Shown here in pieces: positions 39,669-51,591 of a stretch of 64,000 nt of DNA (the first letter of the stretch is position 1; the number at the start of each line of letters is the position of its first letter). The DNA comes from Stappia sp. ES.058 (GTDB lineage Bacteria > Pseudomonadota > Alphaproteobacteria > Rhizobiales > Stappiaceae): the NCBI RefSeq assembly GCF_900105595.1, contig NZ_LT629784.1, forward strand, positions 3,812,501 to 3,876,500, read 5' to 3'. The position numbers were made by a program, and so were the translations under genes. The notes beneath the pieces were generated by a model that saw nothing but the letters and a program-made list of their open reading frames with translations, was not told where the DNA came from and did no database searches.

Positions 39669-39921
39669 GCGCGGGCCGCTTGAAAACGACGCGGTGTCTC
39701 GCCCCTCTTCAGCTTTTAAACCCTGAACCCGTTCCCGCCCGCGTGCAGTCGCTTGCGCAAGATTTTGCGCCCGATGACACCGACCAGGGACGACTGCGGC
39801 CTCATGAACGAAGCCAAAGGACGTGAGAAAACGGCTTCGGCCGCCTCTTCTTCGTCGCGAACGGCGTGTAAATACCCGCTCTTTTCGTTTCTCGACGAGA
39901 TAAATCCGTCTCAAACCATTC

Positions 39922-40692
39922 TTACTTCATTTGTGAGCCCGCACCCTGCGCGCGTCGGGTGTTTTCCGGGCTCTTGCACAGATCCGAGATCAGGCACTTC
40001 TCGCAGTCCGGTCTGCGGGCCTTGCAGATGTAACGCCCATGCAGGATCAGCCAGTGATGGGCGTGCATCAGGAATTCCGCCGGCACCGTCTTTTCAAAAG
40101 ACTGTTCCACCTCAAGCGGTGTCTTTCCGGGGGCAAGGCCGATCCGGTTGCCGAGCCGGAACAGATGCGTGTCGACGGCGATTGTCGGCAGGCCGAATGC
40201 GATGTTCAAGACCACGTTGGCGGTCTTGCGGCCAACGCCGGGCAGGCGCTCCAGGGCGGCCCGGTCGCGGGGCACCTCGCCGTCGTATTCCTCGACCAGC
40301 ATTCGCGACAGCGCGATCGCGTTCTTCGCCTTGGTCTTGTAGAGGCCGATGGTCCTGATCGCCTCGCGCAGCGCGTCTTCGCCGAGCGCCAGCATTTTCT
40401 CCGGGGTGTCGACGGTTTCAAACAACGGCCGCGTGGCCTTGTTGACGCCGACGTCGGTGGCCTGTGCGGACAGGGCGACGGCCACCAGGAGCGTATACGG
40501 ATTGACGTAGTGCAGTTCCCCGGTCGGCTCGGGGTTCGCGGCATGGAAGCGGGCGAAGATCGCATGGACCTCGGCCTTGCTGTAACGGGGTCGCTTCAGC
40601 GCGCGCCGCGGCTTTGCAACAGGGGCGGATTTCTTCCCTGCCGGCTTGGGCGGCTTGCGTGTTTTCACGGGATCGCTCTGGTTCTCGCTCAT
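39922..40692 (-). CDS. nth: Endonuclease III
   Basis: A 256-aa DNA glycosylase/AP lyase that removes oxidised pyrimidines. The helix-hairpin-helix LERLPGVGRKTANVV is near residue 148. The catalytic Lys is in GLYKTKAKN and the Asp in VDTHLFRL. A 4Fe-4S cluster is given by the Cys spacing in CKARRPDCEKCLISDLC. A Lys/Pro-rich N-terminal extension of about 30 residues precedes the domain. ATG 40692 lies only 22 bp from the start of the divergent DUF2244 gene. Confidence 0.95.
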   Translation of the reverse strand: MSENQSDPVKTRKPPKPAGKKSAPVAKPRRALKRPRYSKAEVHAIFARFHAANPEPTGELHYVNPYTLLVAVALSAQATDVGVNKATRPLFETVDTPEKMLALGEDALREAIRTIGLYKTKAKNAIALSRMLVEEYDGEVPRDRAALERLPGVGRKTANVVLNIAFGLPTIAVDTHLFRLGNRIGLAPGKTPLEVEQSFEKTVPAEFLMHAHHWLILHGRYICKARRPDCEKCLISDLCKSPENTRRAQGAGSQMK

Positions 40693-40714
40693 GGCTTCTC
40701 TATACTGTTGCATC

Positions 40715-41269
40715 ATGACGAGCGGCAATCCGAAAACAGATCGCATCCCCGCGGACGGCTGCGATGCGCGGGACGAGGACCCCCCGTTCTTCGCAGCCTT
40801 GCTGACGCCCTATCGATCGCTGGGGGCAAACGGCTTTCGCGTCCTGATGCTGATCGTCTGCGCCATCTGCCTCGTTTCGGGCATGGTATTCCTGGCTCTG
40901 GGCGCCTGGCCGGTCTTTGGCTTTCTCGGCCTCGATATTCTCCTGATCTTTCTGGCTTTTCGCTGGAACTACAAGGCCGCCCGTGCCTATGAACAGGTGT
41001 CGGTATCACGCACGCAAATCACCATCTTGAAGGTGAGTGCCGCCGGCCGGCACTCCTGCTACCGTTTCAATCCGTTCTGGGCGAAACTTCTCGTGCGTGA
41101 AGAAGACGACGAGGGCGTGGTGCGCATCACCGTCAAGGCGCGCGGTCAATCGGTGGACGTCGGCGGTTTCCTCAACCCGGACGATCGCACGAGCTTTGCC
41201 GGCGCTTTCCGACAGGCGGTGGCGACGGCCAAGGCCGGCGGCCCGTTTCCGGAACCGCTGGCCTTGTGA
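40715..41269 (+). CDS. DUF2244 membrane protein
   Basis: A 184-aa protein with two adjacent membrane helices (about residues 45-65 and 70-90, LIVCAICLVSGMVFLALGAW and LGLDILLIFLAF) and a soluble C-terminal domain that begins NYKAARAYEQVSVS, the DUF2244 pattern. The family function is unknown; members are common in Alphaproteobacteria. The ATG at 40715 has no strong ribosome site. Its start faces the nth start with a 22-bp gap, so the promoters overlap coding sequence. Confidence 0.83.
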   Translation: MTSGNPKTDRIPADGCDARDEDPPFFAALLTPYRSLGANGFRVLMLIVCAICLVSGMVFLALGAWPVFGFLGLDILLIFLAFRWNYKAARAYEQVSVSRTQITILKVSAAGRHSCYRFNPFWAKLLVREEDDEGVVRITVKARGQSVDVGGFLNPDDRTSFAGAFRQAVATAKAGGPFPEPLAL

Positions 41270-41287
41270 TCCTGCGAAAGCGCGCCC

Positions 41288-43252
41288 TCAGTTGAACACG
41301 CGACAGGATTGCGGCGGTGCACCCGGTCGCTTCCATGTCACCCGGTTCCCCGCGCCCGACAGGACGTAGCCACGCTGCACGTAGTAGAGGTCGGCGCTGC
41401 GTGATCGATCGGCCAGCGTCACAGGGGAAAGGCCGGACTCCCGGACGATGGCGACACGGCGCGTGTTGTCGATGGTTACGGCAAGATAGGCCCCGCTGTC
41501 GCAGTCGTAGTTGATGTCCACCAGATCGTTTCCGGGTGCTGGAAACAGGGGCGCGGGCGCGACTGGAGCCACAAAGTCGGGTTCTGGCAAGGGAGCGGGG
41601 GCACGCCCCGCTGCAATCGTCACGACACGCGAGCGACCCTGCGGCAGATAGATGCCGAGACACTGCCCGGCCGGATTTGTCACGAGCCAGGGATGGCCGG
41701 CCAGCGTCGGCTGGACCATTTCGCCGCCGGCGGGAATGCGCGCCTGGGACTGGCGCTCGCCGTTGAAGTCGAGCCAGTACACGACCACAGGTCGGCGACG
41801 CTGGTTTCGAAAGATCAGCGTGGCCGGGCTCTCGCTGGCGACCGAGGTGATGAACCCCTCTTCCCGGCAGCTCGGACGGCCCCGGGGGTCATCCTGAGAA
41901 AGGCCGGACGGCTGGCGCGGTGCAGAGGCGACCACTTCGGGCCGGGGCTCGGCGCAGGCCGTCTGGAACTGGCGAACCGGGCCGGCGCTGCCCGACAGGG
42001 ACACACGGTAGGCCCAGTCGCCCTCAACACTCACCGCAAGGGTCGAGCCTCGGATCAGCGCTGTCCAGATCGGATCGGTCGCGCTCAGCGACACCACCGC
42101 GTCGGGTTGGCCGCTTTGCGTGTTCGCGGATGACCCGCGCGCGGTGTAGGAACGTGTCTGGTCGCGGGCGGCAAGCGTCACGGAGGCCGTGCCCCCCGGG
42201 GAAAGCCCGTCGACCGTGGTCTGCGTGATGAAGTCGATCTCTCCCGAGCCGGCCCGGCAACGCGCCAGGAAGCCGCGATCGTCGGTTTCGCGAATGCCGT
42301 AGACCAACGCCAGGCTGTCGTTGCCGTCGCGGCTTACATACCAGTTGCGATCCTCGAACAGCGGCGTGGCGGCCATTGCCGGGGTGTCCGGCGATGCCTG
42401 CGCCGCGGCGGTATCGGACGCATCGCTCCGGGTGTCGGTTTGGATCCCGGTATCGGTTGCCCTGTTGCGGGCGGATTTTTCGTCGCTTTCGGTGCTGCCG
42501 CGCAAATCGGTGTCCGGCCGTCGCACCCCGCCGGCGAGCGGCGGAGAGGAGGGGCTGGAGCCGGAGGGAACGGCCTGGCGCACGCCGCGCGCGGACCCTT
42601 TCGCAAGGGCCGCTTTCGTGTCCACGGTCACCTTCCAGTCGCCGCAGATGTCGACGTCGTCTTGCAGAATGCGCCCGTCGGCCAGAACCAGCCGCAGCGA
42701 CCTGCGGCAGGCGATCTGGCCGCCGTTTTCGGGATCGCCATCGACCTCGACGAAGACGCGGGCCTTCGACCGCCGGCGCACCTTCACGGCCGTGCCGCCG
42801 ATGGCCACGTCGCGAATGGCGGTGTCGTCATCGGTCCGGATCATCACCAGCTTGCGCTCCACGCGCGTGGCCGTTTCGCGTTTCGCGGCAAGATCGGCGG
42901 CGGAGACGTCGACGACATAGTTGATCGCGCAAAGATCGTAGGTCTTCGACAGGGAGCGGCCGTCCGACAGGCCGATTGTCAGCGCCTGATCGCAGCTGAA
43001 GGCGGCATTCTCGCGTCCGGCCTCGACGAAGAGTATCCCCGAGCCGCGTCCAACCTCCTTCAAGGATGTGCCGTCGCTCTTCGCGCTGTCGACCGTGACA
43101 CCCTCGATGCTGCTTTTCAGCGACACGATACGCGTTTCGGCTGTGCCGGCGTGGGGTGCGAGGAATAGCGCGGTGGCGGTGAAGGCGGCAAGCAGGAGGC
43201 GTGCGGCGCGGCGGTGATCTGGAAGAGGCCGGATGGGCATTGGCGCTGTCAT
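41288..43252 (-). CDS. Exported protein with pVHL-like and MliC-like domains
   Basis: A 654-aa secreted protein. A signal peptide (RLLLAAFTATALFLAPHAG) covers about residues 15-39. Two tandem related segments follow (about 40-125 and 130-220), each containing a Cys, an LSDGR/LADGR turn and a second Cys (YDLC, VDIC). A low-complexity Ser/Asp-rich linker is at 225-295. Residues about 465-537 resemble the von Hippel-Lindau beta domain (ATLIFRNQRRRPVVVYWLDF, IPAGGEMVQPT, GHPWLVTN). The last 70 residues resemble MliC, an inhibitor of C-type lysozyme (YDCDSGAYLAVTI to SCRVF). Start ATG 43252 or 43240. The overall function is unknown. Confidence 0.75.
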   Translation of the reverse strand: MTAPMPIRPLPDHRRAARLLLAAFTATALFLAPHAGTAETRIVSLKSSIEGVTVDSAKSDGTSLKEVGRGSGILFVEAGRENAAFSCDQALTIGLSDGRSLSKTYDLCAINYVVDVSAADLAAKRETATRVERKLVMIRTDDDTAIRDVAIGGTAVKVRRRSKARVFVEVDGDPENGGQIACRRSLRLVLADGRILQDDVDICGDWKVTVDTKAALAKGSARGVRQAVPSGSSPSSPPLAGGVRRPDTDLRGSTESDEKSARNRATDTGIQTDTRSDASDTAAAQASPDTPAMAATPLFEDRNWYVSRDGNDSLALVYGIRETDDRGFLARCRAGSGEIDFITQTTVDGLSPGGTASVTLAARDQTRSYTARGSSANTQSGQPDAVVSLSATDPIWTALIRGSTLAVSVEGDWAYRVSLSGSAGPVRQFQTACAEPRPEVVASAPRQPSGLSQDDPRGRPSCREEGFITSVASESPATLIFRNQRRRPVVVYWLDFNGERQSQARIPAGGEMVQPTLAGHPWLVTNPAGQCLGIYLPQGRSRVVTIAAGRAPAPLPEPDFVAPVAPAPLFPAPGNDLVDINYDCDSGAYLAVTIDNTRRVAIVRESGLSPVTLADRSRSADLYYVQRGYVLSGAGNRVTWKRPGAPPQSCRVFN

Positions 43253-43412
43253 CTCGTTGGGGTCATCTCGCGAACGGTTTCCACAACAGTGGCGCGGGTT
43301 TTTGGCCGAAGCAAGACGATGTACCGCTGTGCCCGACCGGCTCGCAAATCGGGTGGCGAAGGGTGCGGATCGGGCGATAGTGTCGAGACATCGAAAAAGA
43401 AGGTGTCTTGCC

Positions 43413-44324
43413 ATGACCGTGACCGGCCCTGCCATAACCCTGACGTCTCCCGTTTCCCTGTCGCCGGGCCAAAGCCTCGACGATTATGACGTGGTGCGTC
43501 GGACATTGCAGGCGATCACCGAACGCTGGCGTGACCAGCCGCAACTTGAAGAACTGGCGGCGGAGGCCGGCGTCCAGCCGATCCAGCTTCAGCGGGTGTT
43601 TTCACGCTGGGCCGGGCTGACGCCGAAGCAGTTCCTGCAGGCGGTGACGCTGGACCATGCCCGCGCCCTGTTGAAGCGCTCCGCGACGGTGCTTGAAACA
43701 AGCTATGAGGTCGGCCTGTCCGGGCCGGCGCGCCTGCACGACCTCTTCGTCACCCATGAGGCGATGACGCCGGGCGTCTACCGCGCGAAAGGGGCCGGCG
43801 TGGTCCTGCGCTACGGATTTCACCCCTCGCCCTTCGGTCTCGCGCTCGTCATGGCGACCGAACACGGTCTCGCCGGTCTTGCGTTCTGCGATCCCGGCGG
43901 AGAGGCAGAGGCGCTCGACGACATGCGCGGTCGCTGGCCGGCGGCGGAGTATGTGGAAGATGCCGCGGCAACCGCGCCGCTTGCACGGCGCGTGTTCGAT
44001 CCGGCGAGCTGGTCGGAAGAAACGCCGTTGCGCGTCGTCATGATCGGCACGGATTTCGAGATCCGGGTGTGGGAAGCCTTGCTGCGCATCCCCGTCGGCG
44101 CGGCGACGACCTATGCCCGGATCGCCGAAGGTCTCGGCAAGCCAAAGGCCGCGCGCGCCGTCGGACGGGCCGTCGGGCGCAATCCGGTGTCCTTCGTGGT
44201 GCCCTGTCATCGCGTGCTGGGCAGCGGCGGCGGGCTGTGCGGCTACCACTGGGGCCTGACCCGCAAGCGGGCGATCCTCGGCTGGGAAACCGGCCTGGTG
44301 GGCGGCGGCGCCGCCAGCATGTGA
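43413..44324 (+). CDS. AraC-type HTH plus O6-methylguanine-DNA methyltransferase (short Ada)
   Basis: A 303-aa protein with an N-terminal AraC-type HTH (about residues 25-125, LEELAAEAGVQPIQLQRVFSR) and a C-terminal methyltransferase whose active-site Cys-265 is in VVPCHRVLGS, preceded by IPVGAATTYARIAEGLGKP. It repairs O6-methylguanine by irreversible transfer to Cys. The N-terminal zinc domain that makes full Ada a sensor of phosphotriester damage is missing. ATG 43413 has AGAAGG about 9 nt upstream. It converges on mutS with a 12-bp gap. Confidence 0.9.
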   Translation: MTVTGPAITLTSPVSLSPGQSLDDYDVVRRTLQAITERWRDQPQLEELAAEAGVQPIQLQRVFSRWAGLTPKQFLQAVTLDHARALLKRSATVLETSYEVGLSGPARLHDLFVTHEAMTPGVYRAKGAGVVLRYGFHPSPFGLALVMATEHGLAGLAFCDPGGEAEALDDMRGRWPAAEYVEDAAATAPLARRVFDPASWSEETPLRVVMIGTDFEIRVWEALLRIPVGAATTYARIAEGLGKPKAARAVGRAVGRNPVSFVVPCHRVLGSGGGLCGYHWGLTRKRAILGWETGLVGGGAASM

Positions 44325-44336
44325 CGACCGCTGCGC

Positions 44337-47108
44337 CTACCGCGACCCCGAGGCCTTGCCGGCTTCGCGCTTGAGCCGGTAGAGGGCTTCCAGCGCATCG
44401 CGCGGCGTCATGTCGTCGGGATCGAGCCCGGCGAGCGCCTCCGAAAGGACATCGCGTTTATCGCGGTTGGGCGTGGTGGGGGCCGGAGCCGAGTGCGGTA
44501 CGGCGGCAAACAGCGGCAGGTCGTCGATCGCCTGCTTGCCGGGTGTGCGCCGGTCCTGTTCTTCCAGTTGCGCCAGAACGGCGCGGGCACGCTCGATCAC
44601 GGAGGCGGGCAGGCCGGCGAGTTTCGCCACCTGGATGCCATAGGAGCGGTCGGCCGCACCCGCGACGATCTCATGCAGGAAGACGACTTCACCCTCCCAC
44701 TCCTTGACGCGGACGGTGGCGTTCGATAGGCGCCGCAGGCGCGCCGAGAGCGCCGTCAACTCGTGATAATGCGTGGCGAAAAGCGCGCGCGCCCTGTTGG
44801 TCTCATGCAGATGCTCGATCGCCGCCCAGGCAATCGACAGCCCGTCGAAGGTCGAGGTGCCGCGCCCGATCTCGTCCAGGATGACGAGCGCGCGCTCGCC
44901 CGCCTGATTGAGGATGGCGGCGGTTTCGACCATTTCCACCATGAAGGTCGAGCGTCCGCGCGCCAGATCGTCGGCGGCGCCCACGCGCGAAAACAGCCTG
45001 TCGACGATGCCGATATGCGCGTGGGTCGCCGGCACGAAAGCGCCCATCTGCGCCAGCACCGCGATCAGCGCATTCTGGCGCAGGAAAGTGGATTTACCGG
45101 CCATGTTCGGGCCGGTAATCAGCCAGATCCGCCCGCCGTCCTCGCCCTCGCTCGGGCCGAGGTCGGCGTCATTGGCGACGAACCCCTCGCCGCTCGATTG
45201 CTTCAGCGCCCGTTCCACCACCGGATGGCGCCCGCCCGAAATGTCGAAGGCGAGACTGTCGTCGACGAGCGGGCGGGTGTGATTGTCTTCTTCCGCAAGC
45301 TCGGCAAGGGCCGCGGCGACGTCGAGGACCGAGAGACCGTCGGCCACGCCCTTGATCGCATCGGCGCGGGCGAGGACATCGTCGCACAGCCGCTCGAAGG
45401 CAGCCGTCTCGAGCGCAAGCGCGCGGCCCGCCGCATTGGCGATGCGGCTTTCCAGATCGGCCAGATCCGGCGTGGTGAAGCGCATGGCGCCGGCCATGGT
45501 CTGACGGTGAATGAAGCGCGCCGGGTCTCTGGTGAGCTTGTCGGCATGGGCGGCCGGCACCTCGATGAACCAGCCGAGCACATTGTTGTGCTTGATCTTC
45601 AGCGCCCGGACCGTGAGTTCCTCGCAAAGGCTTCCCTGAAGCTGCGCGATGACCTTGCGGCTGTCGTCCCTGAGCCGGCGCAATTCGTCGAGCTCCTCGA
45701 TATAGCCTTCCGCGATGAAATTGCCGTCGCGGGCGAGAAGCGGCAGGTCGTCCTTCAGCGCCCGGGCAAGATCCGCGCACAGATCGCTGGGCGCCGCGTC
45801 GATGCGGGTCAGGGCCGTATCGAGTTCTTCTTCTTCCAGACGGCCGGTGTCGTCGCGCGGGACAAGTCCGGCAATCTCGAGTGCTGCCTGAAGTCCCTGG
45901 GCCAGCGCCAGAAGATCACGCGGACCGCCCCGGTTGAGCGAAATGCGCGACAGCGCGCGGGCCATGTCCGGCACTTGCTTCAACTGGGCCCGCAGCCGTT
46001 CGCGCAGATAGGTATCGGCGTGAAACCGTGCGACTGCGTCCTGTCGGCGTCGGATTTCCGCGACACCGGTCAAGGGACTGGCAAGCCGGGAGGCAAGAAG
46101 GCGTGAGCCGGCACCCGAAACCGTTCGGTCGATGACCGATAGAAGCGAGCCTCCGCGCTCGCCCGACAGCGTGCGCATGAGTTCCAGATTGGTGCGCGTC
46201 GCCGGATCGATGAGCATGCGCGCACCGGCGCCTTCGCGGGCTGGCGGGTCGAGCGGGGCGCGGTCGCCGAATTGCGTCTTCTCCACATAGGCAAGCGCGC
46301 CGGCGGCGGCGGTGGTTTCCAGTCGCGAAAACTGGCCGAAGGCCTCCAGCGTCGCGACGCCGTAATACTGCGCCAGCCGATCAGAGGCGGTGGCGCCGTC
46401 GAACAGGCTGCGCGGCACGGGCGAGAGAGAGGCCGGGTTCTCATCGAGCAGGGCGCGCAGGGCGGGATCCTCGAGAAGCGTATCCGCGACGACGATCTCG
46501 CGCGGGTCGATGCGGGCGAGATCGGCTGCAAGCCGGGCGCCTTCGCTCGTCGCCACCTTGAAGGCACCGGTGGAAATATCGACCCAGGCAAGCGCGTAGG
46601 CGGTGTCGTCATCAAGCGACCCACTGCGACTGCGCGCCAGCGCAAGCAGGAAATTGTTGCGCGAGGCCTCCAGCAGCCGTTCTTCGGTGAGTGTTCCGGG
46701 GGTGACCAGCCGCACCACTTCACGGCGCACGACCGATTTGGCGCCGCGCTTCTTTGCCTCTGCCGGATCTTCCGTCTGTTCGCAAACCGCGACGCGGAAA
46801 CCCAGCGCAATCAGCCTTTGCAGATAATCGTCAGCGGCGTGGACCGGCACGCCGCACATGGGGATATCCTCGCCCAGATGCTTGCCGCGCTTGGTCAGCG
46901 TGATGCCGAGCGCGCGTGAGGCGTCTTCGGCGTCCTGGAAGAACAGCTCGTAAAAATCGCCCATGCGGTAGAACAGCAGGCAATCGGGATTGGCGGTCTT
47001 GATCTCGATATATTGCGCCATCATCGGCGTGGGCGGTGCCAGGGCGGCCTGCGCCCGTGTCGGTTTCGCGTCCTTGTCGATCGGGGGATCCCCTGCCTGC
47101 TCGACCAT
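44337..47108 (-). CDS. mutS: DNA mismatch repair protein MutS
   Basis: A 923-aa mismatch-recognition ATPase. The N-terminal domain has the mismatch-wedging Phe-x-Glu motif in [11 protein letters not shown]. Walker [16 protein letters not shown] is near residue 664 and Walker [18 protein letters not shown] near 742. The C-terminal helix-turn-helix dimer region ([18 protein letters not shown]) is complete. ATG 47108 (MVEQAGDPP) with GAAGG 9 nt upstream gives an extended but plausible N-terminus; the open frame continues 200 bp further. It is divergent from the malic enzyme gene, an arrangement conserved in the order. Confidence 0.97.
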   Translation of the reverse strand: MVEQAGDPPIDKDAKPTRAQAALAPPTPMMAQYIEIKTANPDCLLFYRMGDFYELFFQDAEDASRALGITLTKRGKHLGEDIPMCGVPVHAADDYLQRLIALGFRVAVCEQTEDPAEAKKRGAKSVVRREVVRLVTPGTLTEERLLEASRNNFLLALARSRSGSLDDDTAYALAWVDISTGAFKVATSEGARLAADLARIDPREIVVADTLLEDPALRALLDENPASLSPVPRSLFDGATASDRLAQYYGVATLEAFGQFSRLETTAAAGALAYVEKTQFGDRAPLDPPAREGAGARMLIDPATRTNLELMRTLSGERGGSLLSVIDRTVSGAGSRLLASRLASPLTGVAEIRRRQDAVARFHADTYLRERLRAQLKQVPDMARALSRISLNRGGPRDLLALAQGLQAALEIAGLVPRDDTGRLEEEELDTALTRIDAAPSDLCADLARALKDDLPLLARDGNFIAEGYIEELDELRRLRDDSRKVIAQLQGSLCEELTVRALKIKHNNVLGWFIEVPAAHADKLTRDPARFIHRQTMAGAMRFTTPDLADLESRIANAAGRALALETAAFERLCDDVLARADAIKGVADGLSVLDVAAALAELAEEDNHTRPLVDDSLAFDISGGRHPVVERALKQSSGEGFVANDADLGPSEGEDGGRIWLITGPNMAGKSTFLRQNALIAVLAQMGAFVPATHAHIGIVDRLFSRVGAADDLARGRSTFMVEMVETAAILNQAGERALVILDEIGRGTSTFDGLSIAWAAIEHLHETNRARALFATHYHELTALSARLRRLSNATVRVKEWEGEVVFLHEIVAGAADRSYGIQVAKLAGLPASVIERARAVLAQLEEQDRRTPGKQAIDDLPLFAAVPHSAPAPTTPNRDKRDVLSEALAGLDPDDMTPRDALEALYRLKREAGKASGSR

Positions 47109-47302
47109 GCTCGAGACCTTCGTGTTTGGGTGGCGGGTGCCGCATCCAGCCGTTGGGCGTCGTGAGTGCTTTCTAGCGTGATTTGGCAAATCGGCGGAAG
47201 GGTTTCGGCAACGCGGCGGGTGATGGCGGGTTGAGTGCTGTATTTGCAGGGGATAATGTCTGCCTCCGCTTTTCATGGGCGGCAGGGCAATTGGAGGGCT
47301 AA

Positions 47303-49585
47303 ATGCCAACGACGGACAAATCGGGCAAGAGCGGCGTCAGCTTCACGGAACAGGAGGCGCTGCAGTTTCACAACGAAGGCCGTCCCGGCAAGCTGGAAAT
47401 CACGCCCACCAAGCCCATGGCGACCCAGCGCGACCTCTCGCTGGCCTATTCGCCCGGTGTCGCCGTGCCGGTGCTTGCCATAGCGGAAGATCCGTCGCGC
47501 GCCTTCGACTACACCACGCGGGGCAATCTTGTCGCCGTGATTTCCAACGGCACCGCGATTCTCGGCCTCGGCAATCTCGGCGCGCTCGCTTCCAAGCCGG
47601 TGATGGAAGGCAAGGCGGTGCTGTTCAAGCGTTTCGCCGATGTCGACAGCATCGATCTGGAGATCGATACCGAGGACGTCGACGCCTTCGTCAATTCCGT
47701 GCGCTACCTCGGCCCCTCCTTCGGCGGCATCAATCTGGAGGACATCAAGGCTCCGGACTGTTTCATCATCGAGCAGCGCCTGCGCGAACTGATGGACATT
47801 CCCGTCTTTCACGACGACCAGCACGGCACGGCGATCATCGCCGTCGCCGGCCTGATCAATGCCATGCATCTGACCGGCCGCACGGCCCAGGACACGCGTA
47901 TCGTCTGCAATGGCGCGGGTGCTGCCGGCATCGCCTGCATCGAGCTTGCCAAGGCCATGGGCGTGCCGCACGAAAACGTCATTCTCTGCGACACCAAGGG
48001 CGTGATCTACAAGGGCCGCTCCGAGGGGATGAACCAGTGGAAATCCGCCCATGCGGTGGAGACGGACGCACGCAGCCTCTATGACGCGCTGAAGGGCGCT
48101 GATGTCTTTCTCGGCGTGTCGGTCAAGGGCGCGCTCACCGAGGACATGCTGCGGGTGATGGCGCCCAATCCGGTGATCTTCGCCATGGCCAATCCGGATC
48201 CGGAGATCACGCCGGAAGAGGCGCACCGCGTCCGCGACGACGCCATCGTCGCGACGGGCCGCTCCGATTACCCCAACCAGGTCAACAATGTCCTGGGATT
48301 CCCCTATATCTTCCGTGGAGCGCTGGACGTTCAGGCGACCACGATCAACGACGCGATGAAGGTTGCCTGCGCCGAGGCGCTGGCCAAGCTCGCCCGGGAA
48401 GAAGTGCCCGACGAGGTCGCCGCCGCCTATCGCGGTTCGCGGCCGAAGTTCGGTCCGGAATACATCATTCCGGTGCCCTTCGATCCGCGCCTGATCTCGA
48501 CGATCCCGCCGGCGGTGGCGCAGGCTGCGATGGACACGGGCGTCGCCCGCCGTCCCATCGTCGACATGGAAGCCTACCACCACCAGCTTTCCGCCCGCCG
48601 CGATCCTGTCGCCGGTACCTTGCAGCGGATCTTCTCCAAAGTGCGCCAGCAGCCCAAGCGGGTGGTCTTCGCCGAGGGCGAGGAAGAGCCGGTGATCCGC
48701 GCGGCGGCGAGCTTCGTTGCGCAGGGGCTTGGCGAGGCGATCCTGATCGGCCGCGAGGACGAGATCCGCGCGGCGGCGACCGGGGCCGGCATCGACATCG
48801 AGCGCGCCGGCATCTCGATCCACAATGCGCGGCTGGCAACACGCAACAGCGACTATGCCGAATTCCTCTATGGCCGGCTGCAGCGGCGCGGCTACCTGCA
48901 GCGCGATTGCCAGCGGCTCGTCAACAACGACCGCAACTACTGGGGTGCGATCATGGTGGCGCGCGGCGATGCCGACGCCATGGTCACGGGCCTGACCCGC
49001 AACTACTCCGTGGCGCTCGACACGGTGCGCAACGTGATCGACACCAAGCCCGGACACCGGGTGATCGGCGTGTCGCTGGCGCTGTGCCGGGGTCGCACGG
49101 TGCTGGTTGCCGATACGGCGGTGATCGACATGCCAACCTCGGAGGAACTGGCCGATATCGCGGAGGAGGCCGCCCATGTCGCGCGCCGGCTGGGCTATGA
49201 GCCGCGCGTTGCCATGCTGGCCTATTCCACCTTCGGCCATCCGCGCGGTGAGCGCTCCGAAAAGGTCATCGAGGCGGTGAAGATCCTTGACCGGCGCCGG
49301 GTGGACTTCGAGTATGATGGCGAGATGGGCGCGGATGTCGCGCTCAACATGGACAAGATGGGGGCCTATCCCTTTTGCCGCCTGACGGGTCCGGCCAATG
49401 TGCTGATCATGCCGGCGTTCCACTCGGCCTCCATCTCCACCAAGATGTTGCAGGAGCTGGGCGGCTCGACCGTGATCGGTCCGTTGCTGGTCGGCCTCGA
49501 CAAGCCGGTGCAGATCCTGCCGATCGGCGCCAAGGACAGGGACATCGTCAACATGGCGGCGATTGCGGCGTATAATGTGACGTGA
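47303..49585 (+). CDS. maeB: Two-domain malic enzyme (malic-phosphotransacetylase fusion)
   Basis: A 760-aa MaeB-type enzyme, decarboxylating malate to pyruvate. The N-terminal malic enzyme domain (about 15-430) has the catalytic region [26 protein letters not shown] and the NAD(P) fold [13 protein letters not shown]. The C-terminal phosphotransacetylase-like domain (about 440-760) contains [15 protein letters not shown] and SSGG-type positions are replaced, so it is probably regulatory as in other MaeB. Cofactor (NAD or NADP) is not decided. ATG 47303 has GGAGGG upstream. A strong inverted repeat follows the stop codon. Confidence 0.95.
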   Translation: MPTTDKSGKSGVSFTEQEALQFHNEGRPGKLEITPTKPMATQRDLSLAYSPGVAVPVLAIAEDPSRAFDYTTRGNLVAVISNGTAILGLGNLGALASKPVMEGKAVLFKRFADVDSIDLEIDTEDVDAFVNSVRYLGPSFGGINLEDIKAPDCFIIEQRLRELMDIPVFHDDQHGTAIIAVAGLINAMHLTGRTAQDTRIVCNGAGAAGIACIELAKAMGVPHENVILCDTKGVIYKGRSEGMNQWKSAHAVETDARSLYDALKGADVFLGVSVKGALTEDMLRVMAPNPVIFAMANPDPEITPEEAHRVRDDAIVATGRSDYPNQVNNVLGFPYIFRGALDVQATTINDAMKVACAEALAKLAREEVPDEVAAAYRGSRPKFGPEYIIPVPFDPRLISTIPPAVAQAAMDTGVARRPIVDMEAYHHQLSARRDPVAGTLQRIFSKVRQQPKRVVFAEGEEEPVIRAAASFVAQGLGEAILIGREDEIRAAATGAGIDIERAGISIHNARLATRNSDYAEFLYGRLQRRGYLQRDCQRLVNNDRNYWGAIMVARGDADAMVTGLTRNYSVALDTVRNVIDTKPGHRVIGVSLALCRGRTVLVADTAVIDMPTSEELADIAEEAAHVARRLGYEPRVAMLAYSTFGHPRGERSEKVIEAVKILDRRRVDFEYDGEMGADVALNMDKMGAYPFCRLTGPANVLIMPAFHSASISTKMLQELGGSTVIGPLLVGLDKPVQILPIGAKDRDIVNMAAIAAYNVT

Positions 49586-49590
49586 GCCAT

Positions 49591-49631
49591 CTCTCCCGAC
49601 GTGTCGTACAGGGTTCGACACGTCGGGAGAG
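49591..49631 (+). terminator. Strong hairpin after maeB
   Basis: A perfect 16-bp inverted repeat with a 9-nt loop (left arm CTCTCCCGACGTGTCG), starting 5 bp after the maeB stop. It probably ends maeB transcription or insulates trpF; the T-run is short (CCTTTC). Confidence 0.75.
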
Positions 49632-49669
49632 TGGGCCTTTCACCGCGATATCGGAAAGCGACAGGAAGA

Positions 49670-50353
49670 ATGGCGCATGGCCTGGTCAAGATCTGCGGTC
49701 TTTCGAACGACGCGACGCTGGAGGCGGCGATTGCCGCCGGCGCCGGCATGATCGGGCTGGTGTTCTTTGAAAAAAGCCCGCGCCATGTCTCGCTGGAAAC
49801 CGCGGCGCGGCTTGCCGACCGGGCGCGCGGACGGACCGAGATCGTCGCGCTCACCGTGAATGCCGACGATGCGACCATCGAGGCGATCATGGACCGCGTG
49901 CGCCCCGACTGGCTACAATTGCACGGGTCGGAAACACCGGAGCGCTGCGTCGAGCTCAAGGCGCGGTATGGCGTCAGGATCATGAAGGCGCTGGGCATCC
50001 GCGAGGCCGATGACATTGCCACGGCCCTGCCCTATGTGAGCCATGTCGACCGGCTGCTTTTCGATGCCAAGCCGCCCAAGGGTGCTGATCTGCCCGGCGG
50101 CAATGGCGCGAGCTTCGACTGGGCGTTGCTGCAGGGCCTTGACCATGGCGTTCCGCTCATGCTTTCCGGGGGGCTCGATCCGCGGACGGTGGCGGATGCG
50201 ATCCGCATCGGAGGCATCGGCGATGTGGATGTCTCTTCCGGCGTGGAGCGCGCGCGGGGCGAAAAGGACGAAGACCTCATACATGTGTTCGTGGCGGCGG
50301 CACGCCAGGGCGCAACCGACAGGCCCGCCGGGGACAGGACGCTCCCCGGGTAA
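49670..50353 (+). CDS. trpF: Phosphoribosylanthranilate isomerase
   Basis: A 227-aa beta/alpha-barrel enzyme of tryptophan synthesis that isomerises phosphoribosylanthranilate to Cd[18 protein letters not shown] contains the catalytic Cys; [14 protein letters not shown] and [18 protein letters not shown] (catalytic Asp) follow, and [10 protein letters not shown] and [14 protein letters not shown] form the phosphate-binding end. ATG 49670 ([10 protein letters not shown]) is chosen by homology; the ribosome site is weak. trpB begins 23 bp downstream. Confidence 0.95.
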   Translation: MAHGLVKICGLSNDATLEAAIAAGAGMIGLVFFEKSPRHVSLETAARLADRARGRTEIVALTVNADDATIEAIMDRVRPDWLQLHGSETPERCVELKARYGVRIMKALGIREADDIATALPYVSHVDRLLFDAKPPKGADLPGGNGASFDWALLQGLDHGVPLMLSGGLDPRTVADAIRIGGIGDVDVSSGVERARGEKDEDLIHVFVAAARQGATDRPAGDRTLPG

Positions 50354-50376
50354 TTGGCGCAACAAGGACGGACCGC

Positions 50377-51591
<1,215 letters not shown>

